Below, piece by piece: positions 33,676-42,408 of a stretch of DNA of 64,000 bases; positions within the stretch are counted from its first letter, which is position 1, and every line of letters begins with the position of its first letter. The DNA lies in assembly GCA_963740455.1 (NCBI GenBank), contig CAVUEF010000019.1, positions 53,022 to 117,021 of the forward strand, in the 5' to 3' direction. Under the pieces are notes generated by a model that was not told where the DNA came from, searched no databases, and saw only the letters and a list, made by a program, of their open reading frames with translations. Position numbers and translations under genes: made by a program. This stretch comes from Paucibacter sp963740455. Its GTDB lineage: Bacteria; Pseudomonadota; Gammaproteobacteria; Burkholderiales; Burkholderiaceae_C.

Positions 33676-35304
33676 TCAGAGCGTGATGCGCCGGAAGTCC
33701 GTCAGCAGCGACGCGAAATAGACGTTGAAACGTGCCGCGGCGGCGCCGTCGATGACGCGATGGTCCCAGCTCAGACTGAGCGGCAGCATCAAGCGCGGCT
33801 TGAACTGCTCGCCGTCCCACTTGGGTTCGAGCGTGCTCCTGCACACGCCCATGATGGCGACTTCGGGGGCATTGATGATGGGCGTGAAGTAACGCCCGCC
33901 GATGCCGCCCAGGCTCGATATCGTGAAGCAGCCGCCGCTCATGTCGGCAGGTCCGAGCTTGCCTTCCCTGGCCTTCTTGGCGAGTTCGGCCATCTCGGCG
34001 CTGATCTCGAAAATGCCTTTCTTGTCGGCGTCCTTGATCACCGGCACCACCAGTCCGTTGGGCGTGTCTGCGGCAAAGCCGATGTGGAAGTAGTGTTTCA
34101 ACACGAGTTGTTCGCCATCGAGCGACGCGTTGAAGGTTGGGAACTTCTTCAGTGAAGCCACCGCCGCCTTGATCATGAAGGCCAGCATCGTCACTTTGGC
34201 CGGGGAGCCCTTCTCGTTGTTCAACTCGACCCGAAACGCCTCGAGATCGGTGATGTCGGCGTCGTCATGGTTGGTGACATGCGGAATGATCACCCAGTTG
34301 CGGTGCAGATTCGCGCCCGCAATCCTTTTGATTCGCGAGAGCTCCTGACGCTCCACAGTGCCGAACTTGGCAAAGTCCACCTGCGGCCATGGCAGCAGGC
34401 CCGGCATGGCGCTGCTGGCGCCCGCCGTGGCGGCAGGGGCTTGAGCCTGTTGCGCCGAGGTCTTTCGTTCACCGCTCATGACGCGCTTCACAAAGGCCTG
34501 CAGATCGGCCTCGGTGATGCGCCCGTTTGGCCCCGACCCGGAGACCTCTGTCAAGACCACGCCGAATTCGCGTGCCAGACGCCGGATGCTGGGCGAGGCG
34601 TGCGGCAGTTGGCCCGCAGGCGCAGCCGGCTCCTGGACCGGCAAGGCGGCGGTGGGCGGCACATGGCGCGCGGCTGCGATCGTGGCGCTCGCTGCCGGCG
34701 CGGCAACCGGGGCCGCGCTGGCGGGCGCCGCTGGCGCTGCGCCGGCCACTTCGAGCGTCAGCAGCGGGCTGCCTTTGGCGATCTTGTCGCCGAGCTTGAC
34801 CTTGAGCTCCTTCACGATGCCGGCATGCGACGAAGGAATCTCCATCGACGCCTTGTCCGACTCCACGGTGACAAGGCTTTGCTCGACGCGCACCGCGTCG
34901 CCTGGCTTGACGAAGACCTCGATGACGGTGACCGAATCGAAGTCGCCGATGTCGGGAACGGCCACCTCGACAGAGCTCGTACCGACGTTGGGTATCTGCG
35001 CCGCAGGCGCGACGGCCGGCGCCAGCGTTTCAATCGCGGTCTGCGTTGGCGCAGCAGCCGCCACGGCGCCTGACTCCAAAACCAAGATGAGCGAGCCTCG
35101 ATTGACCACATCGCCGACCTTGAGCTTGATCTCCTTGACGACACCCTCGCTGGAGCACGGAATCTCCATCGATGCCTTGTCGGACTCGACCGTGATCAGG
35201 CTTTGCTCGACCTTCACGCTGTCGCCCTGCTTGACCAGCAACTCGATCACCGCCACATCCTTGAAGTCGCCGATGTCGGGGACTTTGACTTCTACCAATG
35301 CCAT
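33676..35304 (-). CDS. aceF: Pyruvate dehydrogenase E2, dihydrolipoamide acetyltransferase
   Basis: A 542 aa E2 subunit with two N-terminal lipoyl domains (residues about 1-75 and 110-190), each with the lipoyl-lysine motif ESDKASMEIP. They are joined by Ala/Pro-rich linkers to a peripheral-subunit-binding domain (SPSIRRLAREFGV ... GRITEADLQAFV). The C-terminal catalytic domain has SWDHRVIDGAAAARF, containing the active His and Asp. The start is at 35304 (MALVEVKV) with AAGGAA upstream. It lies between aceE and lpdA in one operon. Confidence 0.97.
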   Translation of the reverse strand: MALVEVKVPDIGDFKDVAVIELLVKQGDSVKVEQSLITVESDKASMEIPCSSEGVVKEIKLKVGDVVNRGSLILVLESGAVAAAAPTQTAIETLAPAVAPAAQIPNVGTSSVEVAVPDIGDFDSVTVIEVFVKPGDAVRVEQSLVTVESDKASMEIPSSHAGIVKELKVKLGDKIAKGSPLLTLEVAGAAPAAPASAAPVAAPAASATIAAARHVPPTAALPVQEPAAPAGQLPHASPSIRRLAREFGVVLTEVSGSGPNGRITEADLQAFVKRVMSGERKTSAQQAQAPAATAGASSAMPGLLPWPQVDFAKFGTVERQELSRIKRIAGANLHRNWVIIPHVTNHDDADITDLEAFRVELNNEKGSPAKVTMLAFMIKAAVASLKKFPTFNASLDGEQLVLKHYFHIGFAADTPNGLVVPVIKDADKKGIFEISAEMAELAKKAREGKLGPADMSGGCFTISSLGGIGGRYFTPIINAPEVAIMGVCRSTLEPKWDGEQFKPRLMLPLSLSWDHRVIDGAAAARFNVYFASLLTDFRRITL

Positions 35305-35373
35305 GCTGTTTCCTTCGTCAGTCGCGGACCGAGCCTGGTCGAATCCGCCAGGCACGGTTGCGCAGAATCATCG

Positions 35374-38082
35374 TTACGCGTAGAGCGGGTTGATCTTGTC
35401 CACCTTGATGGCGTATTTCTTGATGGCGTCAAGCACCTTCGCCATCGGCAGCGTGCCCTCGTCGGCGAGTGCCTTGAGCGCGGCCACCACGATGTAGTGG
35501 CGGTTGATCTCGAAATGCTCGCGCAGGCGGTAGCGGAAGTCGCTGCGGCCAAAGCCGTCGGTGCCCAGCACCTTGTAGGTGCGCCCGCGCGGGATGAAGG
35601 CGCGGATCTGCTCGGCGTAGTTTTTCATGTAGTCGGTCGATGCGATCACCGGACCCGTGTGCGGCTGCAACTGCCGCGTCACGAATGGCAGACGTGCCTC
35701 GGCGCCGGGATGCAGCATGTTCCAGCGCTCGGCGGCCTGGCCATCGCGCGCCAGTTCGTTGAAGCTCGGGCAGCTCCACACATTGGCCGCCACGCCCCAC
35801 TCGGCTTCGAGCAAGACCTTGGCGGCCTGGCTTTCGCGCAGGATGGTGCCCGAGCCCAACAGGTTGACGCGCGGCGTCATCTTGGCGCCTTCGTCGAGCA
35901 AATACATGCCTTGGATGATCTGCGCTTCGGTGCCAGCCCTGAGCCCCGGCTGCGCATAGTTTTCGTTCAGCAGCGTGATGTAGTAATAGACGTTTTCCTG
36001 GTCCTGCACCATGCGCTTGAGGCCGTGCTGCATGATCACCGCAATCTCGTGCGCGAAGGTCGGGTCGTAGCTGACGCAGTTGGGAATCGTGCCGGCCAGG
36101 ATGTGGCTGTGGCCGTCTTCATGCTGTAGCCCTTCGCCGTTGAGCGTGGTGCGCCCCGACGTGCCGCCCAGCAGGAAGCCGCGCGCCTGCATGTCGCCCG
36201 CGGCCCACGCCAGATCGCCAATGCGCTGGAATCCGAACATCGAGTAATAGACATAGAACGGGATCATGACCTTGTTGTTGGTCGAGTACGAGGTCGCTGC
36301 CGCGATCCACGACGCCATGCCACCGGCCTCGTTGATGCCTTCTTGCAGCACCTGCCCGTCCTTGGCCTCGCGGTAGTACATCACCTGGTCCTTGTCGACC
36401 GGCGTGTACTTCTGGCCATCGGGGTTGTAGATGCCGATCTGGCGGAACAGCCCCTCCATGCCGAAGGTGCGCGCCTCGTCGACCAGGATGGGCACGGTGC
36501 GCGGACCGAGGTCCTTGTCGCGCAGCAATTGCGTGAGGAAGCGCACATAGGCCTGCGTGGTCGAGATCTCCCGGCCTTCGACCGTCGGTTCCAGAATGGC
36601 CTTGAAGGTGTCAAGACCTGGCGCCAAAAACTGCTCGTCGGCCTTCACGCGCCGCTTGGGCAGCGAGCCGCCCAGCGCCTTGCGGTGCTCCATCAGATAG
36701 CGCATCTCGGGCGTGTCGTCGGCCGGCTTGTAGAACGGAATGCCGTCGGCAATCTGCTGGTCGTTCACCGGGATGTTGAAGCGGTCGCGAAAGCTCATGA
36801 TGTCGTCGTCGGTGAGTTTCTTGGTCTGGTGCGCGGTGTTCTTGCCCTCGCCGCTCTTGCCCATGCCGAAGCCCTTCACGGTCTTGATCAAGAGCACCGT
36901 CGGCTGGCCCTTGTGATTGACCGCGCGGTGATACGCCGCATAGACCTTTTGCGGATCGTGGCCGCCACGGTTCAGGCGCCAGACGTCATCGTCGCTCATC
37001 TTGGCCACCATCTCGAGCAGCTTGGGATGCTGACCGAAGAAGTTCTTGCGCACGAAAGCGCCGTCGTTGGCTTTCATGGCTTGGTAGTCGCCATCGACCG
37101 TGTCCATCATCACCTTGCGCAGCAGACCTTCCTTGTCGCGCGCCAACAGCGGATCCCAGTAGCCGCCCCAGATCAGCTTGATGACGTTCCAGCCCGAGCC
37201 GCGGAACTCACCTTCGAGTTCCTGGATGATCTTGCCGTTGCCGCGCACCGGGCCGTCAAGGCGCTGCAGATTGCAGTTGACGACGAAGATCAGGTTGTCG
37301 AGTTTTTCGCGCGCGGCCAGTCCGATCGCACCGAGGCTTTCGGGCTCGTCCATTTCGCCGTCACCCAGAAACACCCAGACCTTGCGCTGGGAGGTGTCGG
37401 CCAGGCCACGCGCATGCAGATACTTCAGAAAGCGTGCCTGGTAGATCGCCATCAACGGCCCCAGCCCCATCGACACGGTGGGGAACTGCCAGAACTCGGG
37501 CATCAGCTTGGGATGCGGGTAGCTCGACAGGCCCTTGCCGCCCACCTCCTGACGGAAGTTCAGCAACTGCTCTTCGCTGATGCGGCCCTCCATGAAAGCG
37601 CGCGCATAAATGCCGGGCGCCGAGTGGCCCTGGATGTAGAGCAGATCGGCGCCGCCGGGCGCGTCGTCGCCATGCCAGAAGTGGTTGAAGCCGCAACCCA
37701 ACATCGTGGCCAGCGAGGCAAACGACGAGATATGTCCACCCAAGTCGCCGCCGTCCTCGGGGTGCATGCGATTGGCCTTCACCACCATCGCCATCGCGTT
37801 CCAGCGCATATAGGCGCGCAGCCGCTCCTCGATCTCGATATTGCCGGCGAAGCGCTCCTCCTGCTCGGGCGGTATGGTGTTGACGTAAGCGGTGTTGGCC
37901 GAGAACGGCACATCGATGCCGGCTTGTCGGGCGTGGTCTATCAGTTGCTCGAGCAAGAAGTGGGCGCGCCGCTCGCCTTCCGAGCCAATGACGGCCGACA
38001 AGGCGTCCAGCCATTCGCGGGTTTCTTGCGAGTCGGCGTCGTTGGCGCTGGCACCAAGATAGTTGTTGGGAATTGCGCTCAT
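35374..38082 (-). CDS. aceE: Pyruvate dehydrogenase E1 component (homodimeric)
   Basis: A 902 aa ThDP-dependent E1 that decarboxylates pyruvate and transfers the acetyl group to E2. Motifs include WVFLGDGEMDEPESLGA for the ThDP/Mg site with NCNLQRLDG downstream, and GGTSGRTTLNGEGLQHEDGH (split as GGTSGRTTLNGEG then LQHEDGH) in the C-terminal half. The start at 38082 (MSAIPNNYLG) has AGGAGA. It is first in aceE-aceF-lpdA and divergent from a histidine kinase gene with a 220 bp gap. Confidence 0.97.
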   Translation of the reverse strand: MSAIPNNYLGASANDADSQETREWLDALSAVIGSEGERRAHFLLEQLIDHARQAGIDVPFSANTAYVNTIPPEQEERFAGNIEIEERLRAYMRWNAMAMVVKANRMHPEDGGDLGGHISSFASLATMLGCGFNHFWHGDDAPGGADLLYIQGHSAPGIYARAFMEGRISEEQLLNFRQEVGGKGLSSYPHPKLMPEFWQFPTVSMGLGPLMAIYQARFLKYLHARGLADTSQRKVWVFLGDGEMDEPESLGAIGLAAREKLDNLIFVVNCNLQRLDGPVRGNGKIIQELEGEFRGSGWNVIKLIWGGYWDPLLARDKEGLLRKVMMDTVDGDYQAMKANDGAFVRKNFFGQHPKLLEMVAKMSDDDVWRLNRGGHDPQKVYAAYHRAVNHKGQPTVLLIKTVKGFGMGKSGEGKNTAHQTKKLTDDDIMSFRDRFNIPVNDQQIADGIPFYKPADDTPEMRYLMEHRKALGGSLPKRRVKADEQFLAPGLDTFKAILEPTVEGREISTTQAYVRFLTQLLRDKDLGPRTVPILVDEARTFGMEGLFRQIGIYNPDGQKYTPVDKDQVMYYREAKDGQVLQEGINEAGGMASWIAAATSYSTNNKVMIPFYVYYSMFGFQRIGDLAWAAGDMQARGFLLGGTSGRTTLNGEGLQHEDGHSHILAGTIPNCVSYDPTFAHEIAVIMQHGLKRMVQDQENVYYYITLLNENYAQPGLRAGTEAQIIQGMYLLDEGAKMTPRVNLLGSGTILRESQAAKVLLEAEWGVAANVWSCPSFNELARDGQAAERWNMLHPGAEARLPFVTRQLQPHTGPVIASTDYMKNYAEQIRAFIPRGRTYKVLGTDGFGRSDFRYRLREHFEINRHYIVVAALKALADEGTLPMAKVLDAIKKYAIKVDKINPLYA

Positions 38083-38227
38083 CTTTGTCTCCTTTTGTGG
38101 GCGAACGCGCCTCGGATCGGACCGGACAGACCGAGGCACGCTTCGGCCGTCGCTGCCTCACCGGCGTCGCTATTGTGGCCGGTCGAAGTTTCGCACATGC
38201 CAGGACAATTCCAAATAGCGCGATTTG

Positions 38228-38244
38228 ATTTCATATATTGAAAT
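38228..38244. promoter_or_regulatory. AT-rich inverted repeat between aceE and the kinase gene
   Basis: ATTTCA-TATAT-TGAAAT is a perfect 6+5+6 dyad in otherwise GC-rich DNA, and CATAT...ATATG forms a second overlapping dyad. It is placed 146 bp before aceE and 59 bp before the kinase gene, so it could act on one or both promoters. No regulator can be assigned. Confidence 0.45.
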
Positions 38245-38302
38245 ATGAGCGCCCGAAGCAAGTTCGGGAAAGCCAGCGTCGCTCACCGGATAATCGCCCT
38301 CC

Positions 38303-40855
38303 ATGCAAGCAACCTTTTCCGTCCCGACGGCGCTGCGCGATTTTGGCGTGCGGCTCAAGCGCCGCTACAAGACGTGGTGGCGGCGCCAGTCGCCCTCCAG
38401 GCAGGATCGCTTTGCGACGCTGGGGCCGCTGATTTCGGTGTTGCTGTTTCTGGCGGCCATCATCACGGCGTTCTGGTACTTGCGCAATGAAGAAAGCGCG
38501 CGTGAAGTCGAGGCGGTGACGCGCGACACCGAGATTGCGCAGCAACAGATTCGTCTGCGCCTGATCGAAAACCAGGAACAGCTCGTACGCATCGCGCACG
38601 ACATCGTCAGCCAAGGCATGACGGAGCCGCAATTCATCATCCTGGCCAGCAACTTCACGCGCGAAAGCCCCGAAGTCACCCAAGTCATCTGGGTCAATGC
38701 ACGACGCGAGCGCAAGGCAGCCATCACCGCGTCGAGCTTCTACCCCGGCACGGTCCCGAGCGTCGACGACGCGCCCGACCCGTCGATGCCCATCCTGAAG
38801 TCGGATCAGCCGGCCGAACTGGCTTTCGAGCATGCCAGGCGCAGGCACCAGCCGGTCTATTCCTTGCCGTTCACCGACCTGAACGGCAGCACCGTTTTTC
38901 AGATCCAGGTTCCCCTGCAGGATCGCGGCGGTTTTGCAGGCAGCCTGATCGCCGACTACTCGGTCGAGGCATTGCTGCGCCACTACGTGCCCAGCGAGAT
39001 TTCGAAACGCCACCCGATCACGGTGCTGGACGCGAGCAACCATATCCTGACCAGTTCCATCACACCGATGCCAGGCAAACTGCCACGCCAGCCTTCGATC
39101 GTCCACGAACTGCCGCTGGCGCCCGCCGTGAACGGACTGGTGCTGCGCGGCGAGGGCTATCGCACTTCGGTGGGTCTGATCAGCAACACGCTGTTCTGGA
39201 TGGTCGTCTTCCTGTCATGTCTGACGGTGTGGATGCTGCTCGGCACCTGGCGCCATATGAGACGGCGTCTGCAAATGCAGAACGCCTTGATTTCGGAAAC
39301 CAACTTCCGCCGCGCCATGGAGAACTCCATGCTCACCGGCATGCGCGCGATGGACATGGATGCGCGTATCACCTATGTGAACCCGGCGTTCTGCGCCATG
39401 ACAGGATTCTCCGAACAAGACCTGATCGGCCGACTCCCGCCCTACCCGCATTGGCCGAGCACCAACTACGAGGAGAACGCCCGCCTGCTGCAACAGGAAC
39501 TGAAGGGTCGCAGTCCGGCCGGCGGAGTGGAGGTGAAGTTGATGCGCAAGGACGGCAGCCTGTTCGACGCACGCATGTACGTGTCGCCGCTGATCGACCC
39601 GAAAGGCGCGCAATCGGGATGGATGACGTCGATGACCAACATCACGGAAGCCAAACGGGTGCGCGATCAACTGTCGGCATCGCATGAGCGTTTCACGACA
39701 GTCCTGGAAGGGCTCGACGCTGCCGTCTCGGTGCTCTCGGTACAGCAAGGCGAGCTGCTGTTTGCGAATCGCTCCTACCGTTTGTGGCTGGGTGCCGACG
39801 CCACGGGACACGCCTGGCTCGCTGGCGGCCAGCCAGGCGTGGCGGCAGCCAAGGGCGACGCCGACGAAGCGGTCGACAGCCTCGGTGGCCTGCCGACCCA
39901 GGAGCTGACCGAAGTCGGCTCCGATCCACGCGAGGTCTTTATCGAAAGCCTGGGCATGTGGTTCGACGTGCGCGCGCGTTATCTGCAATGGACCGATGGG
40001 CGCCTGGCGCAAATGCTGATTGCCACCGACATCACCGCGCGGGTGCGCGCCGATCTGCAATCAGACCAGCAAGCGCATCGCGCCCAGGTCACGAGTCGCC
40101 TGATGACAATGGGCGAAATGGCCTCGTCGGTGGCGCATGAACTGAACCAGCCGCTGACGGCCATCACCAATTACTGCAACGGCATGGTGTCGCGGGTGAG
40201 CGCCGACGCGATTCAAAAAGAAGACCTGCTGATTGCCCTGGAGAAGACTGCGCGCCAGGCCCAGCGGGCGGGCCAGATCATCCACCGCATTCGCGCCTTC
40301 GTGAAACGCAGCGAGCCGCAGCGTCAGCCCGCGTCGGCGAGCGAGATCGTCGAAGACGCGCTCGAGTTGGCCGGGATGGAGCTGCGTCGGCGCAACGTTG
40401 CCATTCAAAGCTATGTCGCGCAACGCCTGCCCGTGCTGATGGTCGATCCCATCCTGATCGAGCAGGTCGTTCTCAATCTGCTGAAGAACGCCGCCGAGGC
40501 CATCGACGACGCCGACCTGCCCGCCGCGCGCCGCCATATCGAATTGCGCGTGGTGCCGCGGCACACGCCCGAAGAAGGCGGCAGCATCGAGTTCAGCGTC
40601 ACGGACCGCGGTCCGGGCCTGCCCGACGAAGTGATTTCGCGCCTGTACGAAGCCTTCTTTTCAACCAAGACCGACGGCCTGGGCATCGGACTGTCGCTGT
40701 GCCGATCCATCGTCGAATCGCACCGCGGCAGGATCCGGGCGCAGAACTTATACAATGGCCCAGCCGTTGCGGGTTGCCGATTTTCGTTCACCCTCCCGGT
40801 GGACGTCCCGCGATCCGAGCCCTCCGGGGTATTGACCATTTCAATGACACCATGA
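38303..40855 (+). CDS. Membrane sensor histidine kinase with PAS domains
   Basis: An 850 aa kinase. Transmembrane helices near residues 44-62 and 292-315 frame a periplasmic sensor region of about 230 residues. PAS domains follow (about 335-450 with YVNPAFCAMTGF, and about 465-600). The DHp helix has the phospho-accepting His612 in SSVAHELNQPLTAI, and the HATPase domain has LLKNAAEAI, DRGPGLP and TDGLGIGLSLC. Its stop overlaps the response-regulator start by 4 bp. The DctB/FixL-like kinase core and the divergent position next to aceE suggest control of carbon or pyruvate metabolism, which is inference. The start is uncertain; the ribosome binding site is poor. Confidence 0.88.
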   Translation: MQATFSVPTALRDFGVRLKRRYKTWWRRQSPSRQDRFATLGPLISVLLFLAAIITAFWYLRNEESAREVEAVTRDTEIAQQQIRLRLIENQEQLVRIAHDIVSQGMTEPQFIILASNFTRESPEVTQVIWVNARRERKAAITASSFYPGTVPSVDDAPDPSMPILKSDQPAELAFEHARRRHQPVYSLPFTDLNGSTVFQIQVPLQDRGGFAGSLIADYSVEALLRHYVPSEISKRHPITVLDASNHILTSSITPMPGKLPRQPSIVHELPLAPAVNGLVLRGEGYRTSVGLISNTLFWMVVFLSCLTVWMLLGTWRHMRRRLQMQNALISETNFRRAMENSMLTGMRAMDMDARITYVNPAFCAMTGFSEQDLIGRLPPYPHWPSTNYEENARLLQQELKGRSPAGGVEVKLMRKDGSLFDARMYVSPLIDPKGAQSGWMTSMTNITEAKRVRDQLSASHERFTTVLEGLDAAVSVLSVQQGELLFANRSYRLWLGADATGHAWLAGGQPGVAAAKGDADEAVDSLGGLPTQELTEVGSDPREVFIESLGMWFDVRARYLQWTDGRLAQMLIATDITARVRADLQSDQQAHRAQVTSRLMTMGEMASSVAHELNQPLTAITNYCNGMVSRVSADAIQKEDLLIALEKTARQAQRAGQIIHRIRAFVKRSEPQRQPASASEIVEDALELAGMELRRRNVAIQSYVAQRLPVLMVDPILIEQVVLNLLKNAAEAIDDADLPAARRHIELRVVPRHTPEEGGSIEFSVTDRGPGLPDEVISRLYEAFFSTKTDGLGIGLSLCRSIVESHRGRIRAQNLYNGPAVAGCRFSFTLPVDVPRSEPSGVLTISMTP

Positions 40856-41475
40856 GCCTGATCCCGAAAAAAGGTACTGTGTACGTGGTTGACGACGACG
40901 AGGCGGTACGCGACTCGTTGCAGTGGTTGCTCGAAGGCAAGGACTACCGGGTCAAGTGTTTCGATTCCTCCGAGTCGTTTCTGAGCCGTTTCGACGCCAG
41001 AGAAGTGGCCTGTCTGATCTGCGACATCCGCATGGACGGCATGAACGGCTTGGAGTTGCAAGACCGGCTGATGGAGCGCCAATCGCCGCTGCCGATTGTG
41101 TTCGTCACCGGCCACGGCGACGTGCCGATGGCGGTGCAGACCATGAAGAAGGGCGCGATGGATTTCATCGAAAAGCCGTTCAAGGAAGAAGAATTGCTGA
41201 GTCTGGTGGAGCGCATGCTCGATCAGGCCCGGGCATCGTTTTCGCATCATCAGGAAGCCGCCAGCCGCGACGCCCTGTTGTCGCGACTCACCACACGCGA
41301 AGCGCAGGTATTGGAGCGCATCGTCGCGGGACGCCTGAACAAGCAGATTGCCGACGATCTGGGCATCAGCATCAAGACCGTTGAGGCGCACCGCGCCAAC
41401 ATCATGGAAAAACTCAACGCCAACACGGTCGCCGATTTGCTCAAGATTGCCCTTGGCGCACCGGCCAAAGTCTGA
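40852..41475 (+). CDS. FixJ/NarL-type response regulator
   Basis: A 207 aa two-domain regulator. The receiver domain has the acidic pocket VDDDEA, the phospho-acceptor Asp58 in CDIRMDGMNG, and FVTGHGDVPMAV with a conserved Lys in IEKPFKEEEL. The LuxR-type HTH at residues of about 140-200 contains LTTREAQVLERIVAG and KQIADDLGISIKTVEAHRAN. It is partnered with the kinase encoded upstream through an ATGA overlap, and followed by a strong terminator. Target genes are not visible; aceE is a candidate because of position. Confidence 0.92.
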   Translation: MSLIPKKGTVYVVDDDEAVRDSLQWLLEGKDYRVKCFDSSESFLSRFDAREVACLICDIRMDGMNGLELQDRLMERQSPLPIVFVTGHGDVPMAVQTMKKGAMDFIEKPFKEEELLSLVERMLDQARASFSHHQEAASRDALLSRLTTREAQVLERIVAGRLNKQIADDLGISIKTVEAHRANIMEKLNANTVADLLKIALGAPAKV

Positions 41476-41495
41476 ATCACCGGAGTTGTCACAAG

Positions 41496-41518
41496 GGCCG
41501 CTCCGCAGCGGCCTTTTT
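41496..41518 (+). terminator. Rho-independent terminator after the response regulator
   Basis: The perfect 7 bp stem GGCCGCT / AGCGGCC with a CCGC loop is followed directly by five Ts. It ends the kinase-regulator operon 20 bp before the folD start codon, so folD must be transcribed from elsewhere, probably from a promoter overlapping this hairpin region. Confidence 0.9.
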
Positions 41519-41538
41519 CGTTTGAAGAAAGCCACTGT

Positions 41539-42408
41539 ATGACTGCCCAGCTGATAGACGGCATTGCGCTGTCCAAACAAATCCGTGCCGAAGTCGCGCA
41601 ACGCGCAGCGGCGCTCACCGCACTCGGACACCGACCCGGTCTGGCCGTGATCCTGGTGGGCGACAGCCCGGCCAGTCAGGTCTATGTGCGCAACAAGGTC
41701 AAGGCCTGTGAGGAAGCCGGTCTGCATTCGGTGTTTGAGAAATACGAGGCTTCACTGAGCGAGGCCGAATTGCTGCGCCGCATTGACGCGCTGAACCGTG
41801 ACCCCGCCATCCACGGCATCCTGGTGCAACTGCCCTTGCCCGCGCACATCAATGCCCACCCCGTCATCGAGGCCATCTCGCCGCTGAAGGATGTGGACGG
41901 GTTTCACGTCAGCAGCGCCGGCGCGCTGATGGTCGGCCAACCCGGCTTCAAACCCTGCACCCCCTATGGCTGCATGAAGATGCTCGAGGCGATCGGCGTC
42001 AACCCACGCGGCAAGCACGCGGTGGTGATAGGCCGCAGCAACATCGTCGGCAAGCCGATGGCGATGCTGCTGCTGCAAGCCAGCGCCACCGTCACGATCT
42101 GCCACAGCGCGACGCCCGACCTGGGGGCGCACACGCGCCAGGCCGACATCGTCGTGGCCGCAGTGGGCAAGCGCAATGTCTTGACCGCCGACATGGTCAA
42201 ACCCGGCGCGGTGGTGATCGATGTGGGCATGAACCGCAACCTTGAGGGCAAGCTGTGCGGCGATGTGGACTTTGCCGGCGTCAAAGAAGTGGCCGGCTGG
42301 ATCACGCCGGTGCCCGGCGGCGTCGGCCCCATGACCATCACCATGCTGTTGGTCAATACGATCGAGGCGGCCGAGCGCGCCGCTGCTGTGCGAGAGCTGC
42401 GTTCATGA
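41539..42408 (+). CDS. folD: Methylenetetrahydrofolate dehydrogenase/cyclohydrolase
   Basis: A 289 aa bifunctional enzyme interconverting 5,10-methylene-, methenyl- and 10-formyl-tetrahydrofolate. The signatures are VGDSPASQVYVRNKVKACEE, with the catalytic Lys in YVRNK, GILVQLPLP, and the Rossmann/NADP segment VVIGRSNIVGKPMAMLLL, ending with TPVPGGVGPMTITMLL. Its stop overlaps the prlC start (ATGA). In an organism making formate or formyl-CoA from oxalate this enzyme can route one-carbon units, a link by knowledge of the pathway only. Confidence 0.97.
   Translation: MTAQLIDGIALSKQIRAEVAQRAAALTALGHRPGLAVILVGDSPASQVYVRNKVKACEEAGLHSVFEKYEASLSEAELLRRIDALNRDPAIHGILVQLPLPAHINAHPVIEAISPLKDVDGFHVSSAGALMVGQPGFKPCTPYGCMKMLEAIGVNPRGKHAVVIGRSNIVGKPMAMLLLQASATVTICHSATPDLGAHTRQADIVVAAVGKRNVLTADMVKPGAVVIDVGMNRNLEGKLCGDVDFAGVKEVAGWITPVPGGVGPMTITMLLVNTIEAAERAAAVRELRS

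Noticed and set aside
36343..38241. Open frame of 632 codons on the plus strand opposite aceE
   Set aside because: It is the antisense shadow of aceE in high-GC DNA; no domain or ribosome binding site, while aceE is unmistakable.
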